Below, piece by piece: positions 8,368 to 16,295 of a DNA stretch of 50,513 bases (within the stretch, counting starts at the first letter, position 1; each line of letters opens with the position of its first letter). The stretch lies in contig JAGVWK010000008.1 in assembly GCA_018304295.1 (NCBI GenBank), forward strand, positions 1 to 50,513, written 5' to 3'. The position numbers were made by a program, and so were the translations under genes. The notes under the pieces are model-generated. The model was not told the DNA's origin. It saw only the letters and a list, made by a program, of their open reading frames with translations, and made no database searches. The DNA is from Microcaldota archaeon (GTDB taxonomy: Archaea; Micrarchaeota; Micrarchaeia; Anstonellales; Anstonellaceae).

Positions 8368-8820
8368 CTAGCCGCTTGCAACCCTTATCTCCTTCTCCAC
8401 GTTCAAATCCGGCGCAAGCGGTATGTCAAGCTTTACTTTCAGCTTCCACACGGTGATTTTATTGTTTTCCCCATAGTGGTAGTCCGTTGAAGGCGCATTG
8501 GCGGGCAGCACAAATGCCACTTGAAAGTCCTCAGTGGAGAACACCCCTTCACCCGCGACTTTTTTCTCCTGCCGATGCAATATCTTATGCCGATAATCCG
8601 TCTCCTTTTTCACATGCGTGTCCGCGAACATGCCAAGGTCCCGTCTTTGCTGCCTTTCAAAGTCCGTCATCACCCTCTCAATGCTCATCTTTGTCATTTC
8701 ATCGCAGTAGAGGACCGCAACAACGCCGCGCGCTTTTGTTGGCTTGCCGCGCCTAAGGCTTATGGATACGTTTACAGTCTCCCCGGGCGCATACTCCTCC
8801 TTGTCAGTGGTTACAATCAT
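8368..8820 (-). CDS. Arrestin/Spo0M-like beta-sandwich protein (tentative)
   Basis: 150 aa. The ATG at 8820 (MIVTTDKEEYAPGETVNVSI) has aggtgc before it; the track's longer start lies inside the proS 3' end. The opening pattern, a strand then YAPGETVNVSISL, and the later FQVAFVLPANAPSTDY are typical of arrestin-like or immunoglobulin-like beta sandwiches. It follows proS by 8 nt and is probably co-transcribed. Function unknown; the fold call is by pattern only. Confidence 0.5.
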   Translation of the reverse strand: MIVTTDKEEYAPGETVNVSISLRRGKPTKARGVVAVLYCDEMTKMSIERVMTDFERQQRRDLGMFADTHVKKETDYRHKILHRQEKKVAGEGVFSTEDFQVAFVLPANAPSTDYHYGENNKITVWKLKVKLDIPLAPDLNVEKEIRVASG

Positions 8821-8828
8821 TTTAGCAC

Positions 8829-10280
8829 CTAATATTGCCGCGCAACATAAACATATTCCGCAGCATCTTTCCCGCACACAATGCATTTTTCCCCCTGCGG
8901 CTTTTCCTCGGCATCATAGCGGGTTCCGCGCACGTCCCCTGCTGTTTTGCCTTTTATCTCATCCGCGCAGCCCTTCCCTTCAATTTCCATTGTGCAAAAC
9001 GCGACTTTCACAAGCTTCCCTGCCTTAAGCTCTTTTTCAAGCTCGCTCATCTGCTTTGCGCTTGCAAGCGTGGCAGCGAATTTCTCATCCGCCTTTTTCT
9101 TAAGAACGGAAATCATTCCTGAACCAATTCTCCCTATCTCGCCTGCAAGCTCGCCGGCTTTCACGTGTGCTTTCTCGCCGCTAACGCGGTTCGCAACAAC
9201 AAACTCGTTGCTCTGTAGCTCGCGCAGCCCAACTTCCACGCGCACGCATGCGCCCTTAAGCTCCCAATGGTTGTACTTAAAGCCCGGCGTATTGTCGCTC
9301 TTGTCCACAACAACCCGCAACCCTGCATCTTTAAGAATTGCGCCAATCTCGTCCGCCTTTTTCTCAAGGTTTTCGTTTTTTTCGCCCTTTTTGGGTATTG
9401 GCACAACAACAACCTGCACTGGCGCAAGCTCAAATGGCAGCACAAGCCCCCTGTCATCCCCGTGCGTTGATATTAGCGCTGCGTATATGCGCGAAATCGC
9501 AGGCCCATAGCACGTCTGCCAGCAATACTCATGCTTTCCGCTTTCGTCCTGATACTTGACATCAAACGCCTTTGCAAAATTCTGCCCCAAAAGATGCGTT
9601 GAGGGAAGCTGCAATACCCTTCCGTCCGGCATCATGCAGTCCGCGGCATAGGTGTTTAGCGCCCCGGGAAACTTGTCCCACTGCGGCCTGCAGAAAAATA
9701 CAAACGGAACCCCGAACTGCCCGTGTATCACGTGCTGCGCCATTTCCATGTCCTGCTTTACCTGCGCAACGCTTTCCTCATACGTCTCAAACGCATCATG
9801 CGCCTCTATCCAGTAGAACTCGCGGCTGCGTATGAAAGGCCGCGTTGCCTTTGTCTCATGCCTCCACACTTGCGAGGAGTGGTAAATTTTAATCGGCAAA
9901 TCCTTTTTCCCCTGCACCCAAAGCGAATACATCTGGTACATGGAAGTTTCGGAAGTGGGGCGCATTGCAAGCTTCTCTTCAAGCGGATTTCCTCCGGCCT
10001 CAGTAACCCAGAAAACGTCAGGCGCAAATCCCTTCACGTGCTCGCCTTCCTTTGTAAAGTTGCCTTCAGGAATGAGCGCAGGGAACCACGCAGGCAAATG
10101 CCCCGTCTTCTCAAGCTCAGCCTCATACATGCGGTACATCCTCATCATGCTCATTACGGACCATGGCTGGAAAACAACAAACCCCTTCACATTATAGCGT
10201 ATGTCCGCGAGCTCCGCCTCTTTTATGAGCTCGGTATACCATTCCGAAAAGTTAGCGTCTTTTTTATTTTGCATAACCAT
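8829..10280 (-). CDS. proS: Prolyl-tRNA synthetase, archaeal/eukaryotic type
   Basis: Class II aminoacyl-tRNA synthetase charging tRNA-Pro, about 483 aa. Motif 2/3 region and proline pocket are visible (MRPTSETSMYQMYSLW, and RSREFYWIEAHDAFET). The anticodon-binding domain (APVQVVVVPIPKKGEKN) is followed by the C-terminal zinc-binding domain with Cys residues (CTMEIEGKGC and KCIVCGKDA) and ends in AEYVYVARQY, the Tyr-terminated tail of archaeal-type ProS. No bacterial editing insertion. Starts at 10283 (GTG), 10280 and 10274 are all possible. Confidence 0.95.
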   Translation of the reverse strand: MVMQNKKDANFSEWYTELIKEAELADIRYNVKGFVVFQPWSVMSMMRMYRMYEAELEKTGHLPAWFPALIPEGNFTKEGEHVKGFAPDVFWVTEAGGNPLEEKLAMRPTSETSMYQMYSLWVQGKKDLPIKIYHSSQVWRHETKATRPFIRSREFYWIEAHDAFETYEESVAQVKQDMEMAQHVIHGQFGVPFVFFCRPQWDKFPGALNTYAADCMMPDGRVLQLPSTHLLGQNFAKAFDVKYQDESGKHEYCWQTCYGPAISRIYAALISTHGDDRGLVLPFELAPVQVVVVPIPKKGEKNENLEKKADEIGAILKDAGLRVVVDKSDNTPGFKYNHWELKGACVRVEVGLRELQSNEFVVANRVSGEKAHVKAGELAGEIGRIGSGMISVLKKKADEKFAATLASAKQMSELEKELKAGKLVKVAFCTMEIEGKGCADEIKGKTAGDVRGTRYDAEEKPQGEKCIVCGKDAAEYVYVARQY

Positions 10281-10295
10281 CACTTAACGCCATGA

Positions 10296-10320
10296 ATTGC
10301 ATTACAATGCTTTAAAACCT
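10296..10320. promoter_or_regulatory. Shared promoter between proS and the VTT protein gene
   Basis: The 60-bp gap holds gctttaaaacc (about 10307-10318), readable as a TATA element in both directions: about 28 nt from the ATG at 10343, and about 25-30 nt from the proS start on the other strand. Directly beside it is the small palindrome gcatt-ac-aatgc. Short leaders are implied for both genes. Confidence 0.45.
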
Positions 10321-10342
10321 TCTTGCACAAATCCCTCCTTGT

Positions 10343-10888
10343 ATGGAAAAGCACAATCTTCTTACGCTTGAAAACGCAAAAAGCATCCTCGCGCTTGTTT
10401 TTGCACTCGCAATTACGCTTGCAGCCTTTGAGCTTTCAAAAAACGTTGAAGCCTTGCGGGCATGGGGCTATGTTGGCGTTTTCTTCATCGCCCTCATCTC
10501 CAGCGCAACAATGTTCCTTCCAGCCCCGGGCTTTGCAATAATATTCGGCATGAGCGCGTTCCTAAACCCACTTGGGGTTGGCGTGCTTGCAGGCATCGGC
10601 TCTTCCTTTGGGGAGCTTACAAGCTACCTTGTGGGATATTCAGGAAGCGGCAAAATAAAGCGCACAAAAATTTACGCGCAGCACAAAATCGCCCTGCAAA
10701 AATACGGCATGCCCGCAATATTTGTTCTCTCCGCGCTGCCCAACCCTGTGCTTGATTTGGCAGGCATTGCCGCAGGCGCAATGCGCATGCCGGTATGGAA
10801 ATTCCTTCTTGCCACAATGGCGGGCAAAATACTCAAATACCTAGCCATCGCATACACTGGTTTTTACGTGGGCGAATATTTTCTATAG
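10343..10888 (+). CDS. VTT/DedA-family (YqaA-like) membrane protein
   Basis: 181 aa integral membrane protein. The family core is seen as WGYVGVFFIALISSATMFLP, followed by PGFAIIFGMSAFLNPLGVGV and a GSSFGELTSYLVGYSG loop. The second half has LSALPNPVLDLAGIAAGA, the conserved N-P turn of VTT proteins. Five or so membrane segments. Members are linked to lipid scrambling or undecaprenyl/polyprenyl-phosphate recycling; the substrate here is unknown. Confidence 0.8.
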   Translation: MEKHNLLTLENAKSILALVFALAITLAAFELSKNVEALRAWGYVGVFFIALISSATMFLPAPGFAIIFGMSAFLNPLGVGVLAGIGSSFGELTSYLVGYSGSGKIKRTKIYAQHKIALQKYGMPAIFVLSALPNPVLDLAGIAAGAMRMPVWKFLLATMAGKILKYLAIAYTGFYVGEYFL

Positions 10889-10972
10889 GCACATCTGTTT
10901 TCCAGCCCTAAAATTTCCAGCCCCAAAATGCTTATATTTGTTTGTAGACAATATATAACAGTGGGAGTTCGG

Positions 10973-11551
10973 ATGACTAGCTCATCTTTCAGTATGCAGC
11001 CACTTACAGCCCAGAATAAGCCTCCAAATTCTGCCCCTCCAACCGCATTGCGCAGGCTCCTGCCCCTGCGCGAAGATCCGGCGCACGACAATCTTTGGCT
11101 TGTGAACAGGACAATGTCCATTCTTGAGCACGGCTCGCGCACGCACAACCTTTATGCTTTCCTGTCAAGGCTGTTTCCTAATGCAGTTTTGGCAGTGCGG
11201 TCAAATTTTCATGCGTATGACATAGCGAACCTTCCCACTGATCGCACACAAGCAGCCTTTATTTTTTCATTCATGGAAATATTGGGGAAAAATAAAACAG
11301 CGCAATGGCCCTGCCTTCCGGCTTTATCGGCAGAAGATGCCCTCGTCCTGTCGGGTCGCTTTGAAAAAATCTCTTCGGATGGGCTCGTAATTGCCACCCT
11401 TGCCCTGTTTTTCAAGATTGTGGAAGATCCCCGGAATGCAGCTGCCCGACTATACAAGACACAAATTCCGCTGGTTGCCGGCGCCACAACCGCTGAACCG
11501 CGACCGCCCGCCGCAGTGCTTGGGTTGCCTCCATCCACTCCTGCAATCTGA
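10973..11551 (+). CDS. Hypothetical protein
   Basis: 192 aa from the ATG at 10973, with the TATA-like atatataa about 20 nt upstream. Soluble. Pro-rich, likely disordered ends (NKPPNSAPPTALRR and PRPPAAVLGLPPSTP) flank a helical middle. Codon use is less biased to CGC/GCA than neighbouring genes, which may mean recent arrival. No family recognised. Confidence 0.55.
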   Translation: MTSSSFSMQPLTAQNKPPNSAPPTALRRLLPLREDPAHDNLWLVNRTMSILEHGSRTHNLYAFLSRLFPNAVLAVRSNFHAYDIANLPTDRTQAAFIFSFMEILGKNKTAQWPCLPALSAEDALVLSGRFEKISSDGLVIATLALFFKIVEDPRNAAARLYKTQIPLVAGATTAEPRPPAAVLGLPPSTPAI

Positions 11552-11552
11552 G

Positions 11553-11669
11553 CTAAAAGCAGCATGAATCCTTAAACCCGCACTTTTTGCATACCGCGGC
11601 TTTGCTGCCCCCTATCGCATTCATCATTTCGCCGCACTGCGGGCACGGCTTGCAAATATCGGCTTCCAT
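11553..11669 (-). CDS. 38-aa zinc-ribbon microprotein
   Basis: The ORF track runs this frame back to 11777 across a tRNA gene; the credible start is the ATG at 11669, 21 nt after the tRNA 3' end. The peptide has two knuckles, CKPCPQCGEMM and CKKCGFKDSCC, the layout of a minimal zinc ribbon. It may be transcribed together with tRNA-Ile. Role unknown. Confidence 0.5.
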   Translation of the reverse strand: MEADICKPCPQCGEMMNAIGGSKAAVCKKCGFKDSCCF

Positions 11670-11726
11670 GCCACTCTTTCCAAACAAAAATGGGCCGAAG
11701 GAGATTTGAACTCCCGACCTTTCGAT

Positions 11727-11758
11727 TTCAAAAGTTTCTGCGCGCATGCGCAAAAATT
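11727..11758 (-). other. tRNA-Ile intron 2, position 37/38
   Basis: 32 nt in the canonical position, directly after A37 of the CT-GAT-AA anticodon loop. It contains tttttgcgc / gcgcagaaa arms able to form an internal hairpin around the central atg. Removal restores a 7-nt anticodon loop. Confidence 0.8.
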
Positions 11759-11788
11759 TATCAGTCGAACGCTCCAACCAAGCTAAGC

Positions 11789-11818
11789 TTCCGTTAACAG
11801 TTGAAATTCAAATGTTAA
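11789..11818 (-). other. tRNA-Ile intron 1, between positions 9 and 10
   Basis: 30 nt, AT-rich, with TTAAC near its start and GTTAA near its end that can pair as the central splice helix. The junction is ambiguous by 1 nt (either choice gives the same mature tRNA). Position 9/10 is non-canonical. The flanking bulges do not fit the strict bulge-helix-bulge, so a relaxed motif is assumed. Confidence 0.65.
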
Positions 11819-11875
11819 TACCGGCCCGTAAGTTGGCTGGACATCACGGACAGTTTCCTTATTTTGCTGCCCGTA

Positions 11876-12163
11876 TCAAATCTTATTTCTCTCGCATAAT
11901 TTATTAAGGATTGCTTGTCTCGTATCCTCAGAACGAATCCTAAGATTTTCTTCTTGTCCTTCTGGCGCAAATAGGCTGGACTTGTAGTAATCCCTTACCG
12001 CTATGTGCCCATCTGTCATCAAATCTGCGGCTGTTTCAGCCAATTCAACTGTAGGGAGCAGCGGCAATGTTTTTTTGAAATAGGCAACTGACTCATCAGC
12101 ATATCTGCCTGTCTTATAGCTTTTCTTCAAATCATCGGTGCACACAAGTGGGCTAACATTCAT
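11876..12163 (-). CDS. Hypothetical protein
   Basis: 95 aa from the ATG at 12163 (the track uses a TTG at 12169). Helical and charged, for example VELAETAADLMTDGHIAVRD. No ribosome site, membrane segment or known motif is visible. Codon use is less GC-rich than neighbours. It could be a small accessory gene; not recognised. Confidence 0.4.
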   Translation of the reverse strand: MNVSPLVCTDDLKKSYKTGRYADESVAYFKKTLPLLPTVELAETAADLMTDGHIAVRDYYKSSLFAPEGQEENLRIRSEDTRQAILNKLCERNKI

Positions 12164-12225
12164 GCCCAATAACTGAAGTAAAATAATAAAAAAGTAACAT
12201 TTTTGGCCGTAAAAACTCAGCAGCT

Positions 12226-13107
12226 CTAAAGCAGCCTTGGTATGCCGTCCCCCCTCCTTGCCATCACTACCCTCTCCTCTCCGCTCTCAATGAACGCGCC
12301 GCGCGTGTCCAGCGCCACTATGTATTGGCGTTGCAGCTCGTCAAACGCCTTCTGCTCCTCGCCTTCAAAGGTGCGAACCTGCCTCTGCGCAGTCCTTTCC
12401 TGCATCTGCCTGCCAAAAAGCCCTATTTTTTTTTCGTTCTCGTCAAATTCCGCAAGCTTTTCGTTCGCAACCCACACGCTGCCCCTTCCCACTATCGTCC
12501 TTTCGGTTTCTGCGCCCTCTTTTTGCAACTCCACGCGCACAAGCCTTGTCCCATCAACATTCAGGCGGCATCCAAGCCGCGCAGCAAGAAGCGAAATTTC
12601 CTTTCTTTTCCCTTCCGAAAGCGTGCCAACGTCCACCGCCTCCCCCTCGCTGCTTTCCACCATCCTGCAAAGCGCCTCGCAGTCCGAGCGCGGCAGCGAA
12701 TTTGCAAGCACCGTAAGGCGCGCAATGTCCTCCCTCCTGTCAAAGTTCCCCCTTGTAAGCGCGGCCCTTTGCTTCATTTTGCCGTAAACGTCGCCGGCTT
12801 TCTTTGTTATTGCCTCGTCAAGCTCCGCTTTTGAATGCGAGTTTATCTCCGAAGTAATCCCCTCTATTTCCTTTCTGCGCGGCACAATTGCAACAAGGTC
12901 AACAACTTCCAGCTTTTCGCGTATGGGCTTTAGCTTCGCCTCTATCTCCCCGACAAGGTCGCCAAGCGCGCGCACGTGGAAATCGTCCTCCTTTGCGCCG
13001 TTGCGAAGCAAAAAGCCGTGCCTGAACTCGTTTTCGTTTTTCTTCCTTGTAAGCAGCGTGTAATCAACAAGCTCCCTGTTCGTGATAATTACTGTTTCCT
13101 CTCCCAT
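12226..13107 (-). CDS. Hypothetical protein, charged and largely helical
   Basis: 293 aa from ATG 13107 (MGEETVIITNRELVDYTLL). Codon use fits the host, so it is probably a genuine gene. Features: a GEIEAKLKPIREKLEVVDLV helix, a basic middle (KMKQRAALTRGNFDRRED) and a C-terminal segment FDELQRQYIVALDTRGAFI. No membrane segment, Walker or Cys motif. Perhaps lineage-specific; function not recognised. Confidence 0.6.
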   Translation of the reverse strand: MGEETVIITNRELVDYTLLTRKKNENEFRHGFLLRNGAKEDDFHVRALGDLVGEIEAKLKPIREKLEVVDLVAIVPRRKEIEGITSEINSHSKAELDEAITKKAGDVYGKMKQRAALTRGNFDRREDIARLTVLANSLPRSDCEALCRMVESSEGEAVDVGTLSEGKRKEISLLAARLGCRLNVDGTRLVRVELQKEGAETERTIVGRGSVWVANEKLAEFDENEKKIGLFGRQMQERTAQRQVRTFEGEEQKAFDELQRQYIVALDTRGAFIESGEERVVMARRGDGIPRLL

Positions 13108-13142
13108 GCCAAACCCATGCCACTATACTGCGAGAATATTTT

Positions 13143-14153
13143 TTAACCCACCGTATTTATCTTTTTTCCCTTTGAAAGCGCGGCAATGCTTTCAAGCGTG
13201 GTTTTTACAATCCTCAGCATCGCGTCTTTTGTGTCAAACGCGCAGTGCGGTGTCATTATGACGTCATCGCGCTCGCGCAGCACGTGATCAATGACCGCAT
13301 TTCTAAGGCTGCACTCATTTGCTGCGCGCGATGAGGAAAGAACCGAGCAGCTTTCGCGCATGAACCTCTCCTCCTCTATCACATCAAGCCCCGCCCCTCC
13401 CAAAATTCCTTTTTGCAGCCCGTAAAGGACGGCATCAGTTTCAACAAGCGGGCCGCGCGATGTGTTTATCAAAAGCGACCCTCTCTTTACTTTGCCTATG
13501 TTGTGCATACCTATGAGGTGGTGCGTGCCCTTGGTGTAAGGCGCATGAAGGCTTATCACATGGCTTTGCGCAAGCAGCTTCCCAAGGGAAACAAGCGCAA
13601 ACCCAAGTTTTTTTGCAAGCTTTTTATCCGCAAAAGGGTCATGCACAAGCACCCTCATCCCAAACCCGTGCGCAATCCTCACAACGTTCTGCCCTATGTG
13701 CCCAGCGCCTATCACGCCTATTGTTTTTCCCATCAAATCAAAGCCGCGCAGCCCCTGCGTTCCAAAGTCCGCGCGCCTTACCTGCTCGTTTGCCTTCACA
13801 ATGCGGCGCGAAAGCGCCAACATGAGCGCAAATGCGAACTCCGCAACAGTTTCCTCCCCGTAAGTGGGCACGTTGTGCACGCTTATGCTCTTTCTTTTGC
13901 ACTCCTGCAAATCAATATGGTCAAACCCTGTTGAGCGCGTGCATATCGCCTTGAGCTTTGGAAATGCCCGCATTTGCTCAGCCCCGATATTTGAAAATGC
14001 GAAAACCGAAACAACCTGCGCATCTTGGTATTTCTTTGCAGTGCGCACGCTAAGCGGCTTTTTCTCAAATGCAATTTCGCACCCTTTCGCCGAAAAATTC
14101 GCCCCTATGTACTCCCTTTCCATCCTATCCGTGTCAAAAAATACAACTTTCAT
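13143..14153 (-). CDS. D-isomer specific 2-hydroxyacid dehydrogenase
   Basis: 336 aa NAD-dependent dehydrogenase of the D-lactate dehydrogenase type. The ATG at 14153 (MKVVFFDTDRMER) has gggtggggg in front, and the track's extra 19 codons look like leader. Motifs: RSTGFDHIDL, the NAD-binding GVIGAGHIGQNVVRIAHGFG, catalytic Arg in NTSRGPLVETDAV, and catalytic His in MTPHCAFDTKDA. It probably reduces a 2-oxoacid such as pyruvate; the substrate cannot be fixed from sequence. Confidence 0.88.
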   Translation of the reverse strand: MKVVFFDTDRMEREYIGANFSAKGCEIAFEKKPLSVRTAKKYQDAQVVSVFAFSNIGAEQMRAFPKLKAICTRSTGFDHIDLQECKRKSISVHNVPTYGEETVAEFAFALMLALSRRIVKANEQVRRADFGTQGLRGFDLMGKTIGVIGAGHIGQNVVRIAHGFGMRVLVHDPFADKKLAKKLGFALVSLGKLLAQSHVISLHAPYTKGTHHLIGMHNIGKVKRGSLLINTSRGPLVETDAVLYGLQKGILGGAGLDVIEEERFMRESCSVLSSSRAANECSLRNAVIDHVLRERDDVIMTPHCAFDTKDAMLRIVKTTLESIAALSKGKKINTVG

Positions 14154-14302
14154 TCCCCCACCCTCTCCATTCGCATAAACTTTGTAAATATTGTTTGGGA
14201 GGGGCGGCAAAAATAGGTGGGAGGTGAATTATGGCACCGCCCCTTCCCCAAAACAAGTGTTTGGTCGCCTTGCATTTTGCAAGCGTGATACGTTTCATTT
14301 TT

Positions 14303-14893
14303 TCATTTCATTTTGTAATACACTTTCCTCCCTACCTGCTGCTTTTGCAACAAGCCCATCTGGTAAAGCTTGGAGAGCCTTGCGCTTGCGGCGTTTGGCC
14401 CCTTATACCCGAACTCCCTCTTCACTTCATCCGCGCATACGTGCCCTTTTCTTTTCACCAAGCCCAGTATATCCTCGTCCTGCTTTGGAAGGAGAATTTC
14501 TTCCCCTGCCCCGATTTCCAGTTCCCTGTTTTGCGTTTTCAGCCTCTCTTCCAGCTTCGCGACCCTCTCATCCATCTGCAGAAATTTCTGGTCAATCCGT
14601 TCAATTATGCCCTTGAGCAGCCTGTTTGCATTCTCCCGCTCATTCACTGTCCTGTTCATGAGCGCTGCCAAAAATACCGGGTTGTTGAGCATGTGCGCGA
14701 TTTCCTGCGCCTCTTTCTTCATCTGCCCCTTTGTTTCGTCCATGAGCCGGTAGGCTGCCGCATTTGCATCCGTTTTATAAGCATTCTCTTCGTTTTCCAC
14801 TCTATCAACAGCCGCACATTGCGAATGTTTATTGTGATTGATGTTTTCCATCGCGAGCATGATTGTTTCGCGATGATGTCTTTGTACTATCAT
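14303..14893 (-). CDS. wHTH transcriptional regulator with central coiled coil
   Basis: Up to 196 aa. The central part is a long charged coiled coil (QKFLQMDERVAKLEERLKTQ) and the C-terminus a winged helix (ILGLVKRKGHVCADEVKREF, then SARLSKLYQMGLLQKQQ and a wing VGRKVYYKMK). A start at 14893 lies inside a perfect palindrome beside a TATA box, which suggests a leaderless self-repressed gene; the ATG at 14851 (MENINHNKH) is an alternative. Target genes unknown; the ERCC4 nuclease gene is divergent. Confidence 0.7.
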   Translation of the reverse strand: MIVQRHHRETIMLAMENINHNKHSQCAAVDRVENEENAYKTDANAAAYRLMDETKGQMKKEAQEIAHMLNNPVFLAALMNRTVNERENANRLLKGIIERIDQKFLQMDERVAKLEERLKTQNRELEIGAGEEILLPKQDEDILGLVKRKGHVCADEVKREFGYKGPNAASARLSKLYQMGLLQKQQVGRKVYYKMK

Positions 14894-14921
14894 GACTTAG
14901 TCATGATAATATTTATAAATA
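14888..14921. promoter_or_regulatory. Palindromic operator plus TATA box of the HTH gene
   Basis: tatcatgact-t-agtcatgata is a perfect 10-bp inverted repeat around one base (14888-14908). It abuts tatttataaata (about 14909-14920), a TATA element readable on both strands. The palindrome spans the expected start site of the HTH gene and includes its first ATG, a layout suited to autorepression. Confidence 0.65.
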
Positions 14922-14976
14922 CATAAGCCCATCCGTCGTGAAACTCACAAATTTTTCCCCTACTTAATTCCTCAAA

Positions 14977-15654
14977 ATGCAACAGGTCGGTAACATGCCC
15001 AAGGAAGAGCACCCCCACATTGTAGTTGACCAGCGGGAACGCTCAGGCGTAAAAGAGCTGCTCTCCTCAATGGGCGCAATAGTGGAAGTGCGCACCCTTG
15101 AAATAGGGGACTTTCTTACCTCGCAGCGCACATGCATAGAGCGCAAAACGCGAAATGATTTTGAAAGTTCCATCCTTGACGGCAGGCTCTTTTCGCAGCT
15201 TTCCCAAATGAAGCAAAACTACGAATGCGCAATAGTGGTTGTGGAGGGAGACGCCCCAACGGAAAGCCGGCTTTCACGCGCAGCGCTCCTTGGCGCATAC
15301 TCATCAGTAATGGCTGATTACGGCTGCTCGCTTTTTTTCACCCGCTCCCTTGAAGCAACCGCGGAACTCGTGCATGCAATCTCAAGGCACGAGCAGCTGG
15401 CGCGAAAATCCCCTCTTCGCGTATATGCAAAAAAGAAAGCCCTCACGCCCTCGCAGGCGCAACGGGGCATAATGGAGTCCCTTCCGGGGGTCGGCCCAAC
15501 GCTTGCAAAATCCCTGCTCAAATACTTCTACACAATAGAGAACGCAATTACCGCCCCTGCAAGCGAGCTTGCGCAGGTGGAGAAAATGGGCGAAAAAAAG
15601 GCAAAGGAAATAAGAAGGCTTCTCACAACCCTTTACAAGGAAGAAGATGACTAA
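14977..15654 (+). CDS. XPF/ERCC4-type structure-specific endonuclease
   Basis: 225 aa. N-terminal ERCC4 nuclease (about 10-145) with the complete motif: VVDQRER, GDFL, IERKTRNDF (ERK-x3-D). C-terminal tandem helix-hairpin-helix (MESLPGVGPTLAKSLLKYF and VEKMGEKKAKEI). It is the Hef/XPF nuclease half without a helicase, so it should cut branched or flap DNA as a dimer. No PCNA-binding tail is seen. The ATG at 14995 (MPKEEHPHIVVDQ) is an alternative start. Its stop overlaps the end of the convergent hicA gene. Confidence 0.9.
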   Translation: MQQVGNMPKEEHPHIVVDQRERSGVKELLSSMGAIVEVRTLEIGDFLTSQRTCIERKTRNDFESSILDGRLFSQLSQMKQNYECAIVVVEGDAPTESRLSRAALLGAYSSVMADYGCSLFFTRSLEATAELVHAISRHEQLARKSPLRVYAKKKALTPSQAQRGIMESLPGVGPTLAKSLLKYFYTIENAITAPASELAQVEKMGEKKAKEIRRLLTTLYKEEDD

Positions 15655-15878
15655 AGCAGGTTTTCAAATTCTTCCCTTGCCATGTGTAAATCTTTTTTGA
15701 TTATTTTGAGCAAAAGCCCACGCCCTATCGTTTCCCCCGCATGGCAAGGAACAACTGTTGCCCTCCCATCCGGATGCGAAAAAAACATGTGGCTGCCTTC
15801 TTGGCGCACAAGGATAAAGCCTGCCTTTGCAAGTGCTTTGGCAATCTCCTTAGCGCTAAGAAGCGGCAGTTTTGCCAT
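15651..15878 (-). CDS. hicA: HicA family mRNA interferase toxin
   Basis: 75 aa from ATG 15878 (MAKLPLLSAKEIAKALAKAG). The dsRBD-like HicA fold is recognised by LPLLSAKEI, the catalytic His in RQEGSHMFFSHPDGRATVV, and GETIGRGLLLKIIK. Starts 1 nt after hicB, so the pair is translationally coupled. The product should cleave mRNA when free of HicB. Confidence 0.92.
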   Translation of the reverse strand: MAKLPLLSAKEIAKALAKAGFILVRQEGSHMFFSHPDGRATVVPCHAGETIGRGLLLKIIKKDLHMAREEFENLL

Positions 15879-15879
15879 T

Positions 15880-16086
15880 TTAAACCTCAAGTAGCTGCAA
15901 ACCCACAAAACGCTCAGTATTTGGCGCAGGTTGCCTGCACTTGACATACAGCGCAATCGCCTCCTTGGTGCGCTTCATAAGCTCATCAAGATTTTTCGCC
16001 TGCGTGTGGCAGCCGGGAAGCTCAACTACTTCCGATACAAAGCAGCCGTCCTCATCCTGCTCTATGAGCACATTATAATTCGCCAT
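15880..16086 (-). CDS. hicB: HicB family antitoxin (short form)
   Basis: 68 aa. The HicB partial RNase H fold is clear: YNVLIEQDEDGCFVSEVVEL, PGCHTQ, and LDELMKRTKEAIALYV. It lacks the C-terminal DNA-binding domain of longer HicB proteins, so it may neutralise HicA without being a repressor itself. The ATG at 16086 is preceded by agga, with tttttaag upstream as a weak TATA element. Order is hicB-hicA. Confidence 0.9.
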   Translation of the reverse strand: MANYNVLIEQDEDGCFVSEVVELPGCHTQAKNLDELMKRTKEAIALYVKCRQPAPNTERFVGLQLLEV

Positions 16087-16295
16087 GCTAAAATTCCTGC
16101 GCGGAGGCTTAAAAATCTGATGTTTTCAGGCAATGCAAACGCCGTCATGGCAGTGCCTGATTAAGAAACAGGCCCCTCACAACCATTTACAAGAAAGAAG
16201 AGGGTGCATGAACGTTTTTCTCCCATAGAGTTAAAAAATTACCACACTATATCCATATTGGCATTTGTTAATCTTCAAATATCAAAGTGGAAAAA

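Larger units (their letters stand above)
11691..11827 (-). tRNA. tRNA-Ile (GAT) with two introns
   Basis: Minus strand. The body reads as tRNA-Ile: D-arm GCTT/GAGC, anticodon stem TTCGA/TCGAA, loop CT-GAT-AA, T-arm GGGAG-TTCAAAT-CTCCT, 3' acceptor TCGGCCC plus A. Directly before the D-arm the sequence does not pair with the 3' acceptor; the matching 5' strand GGGCCGG followed by TA lies 30 nt further upstream. Exons: 11819-11827, 11759-11788, 11691-11726, giving a 75-nt mature tRNA with a full acceptor stem (one G-U). No encoded CCA. Confidence 0.8.

Noticed and set aside
11553-11777. 74-aa ORF running through the tRNA-Ile region
   Set aside because: Its first half is antisense-free tRNA sequence read as protein; only the zinc-ribbon part after 11669 is credible.
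16087-16295. Possible gene between hicB and the HAD hydrolase
   Set aside because: About 200 nt with no frame having both a ribosome site and more than a few codons; only promoter-like AT-rich DNA is seen.
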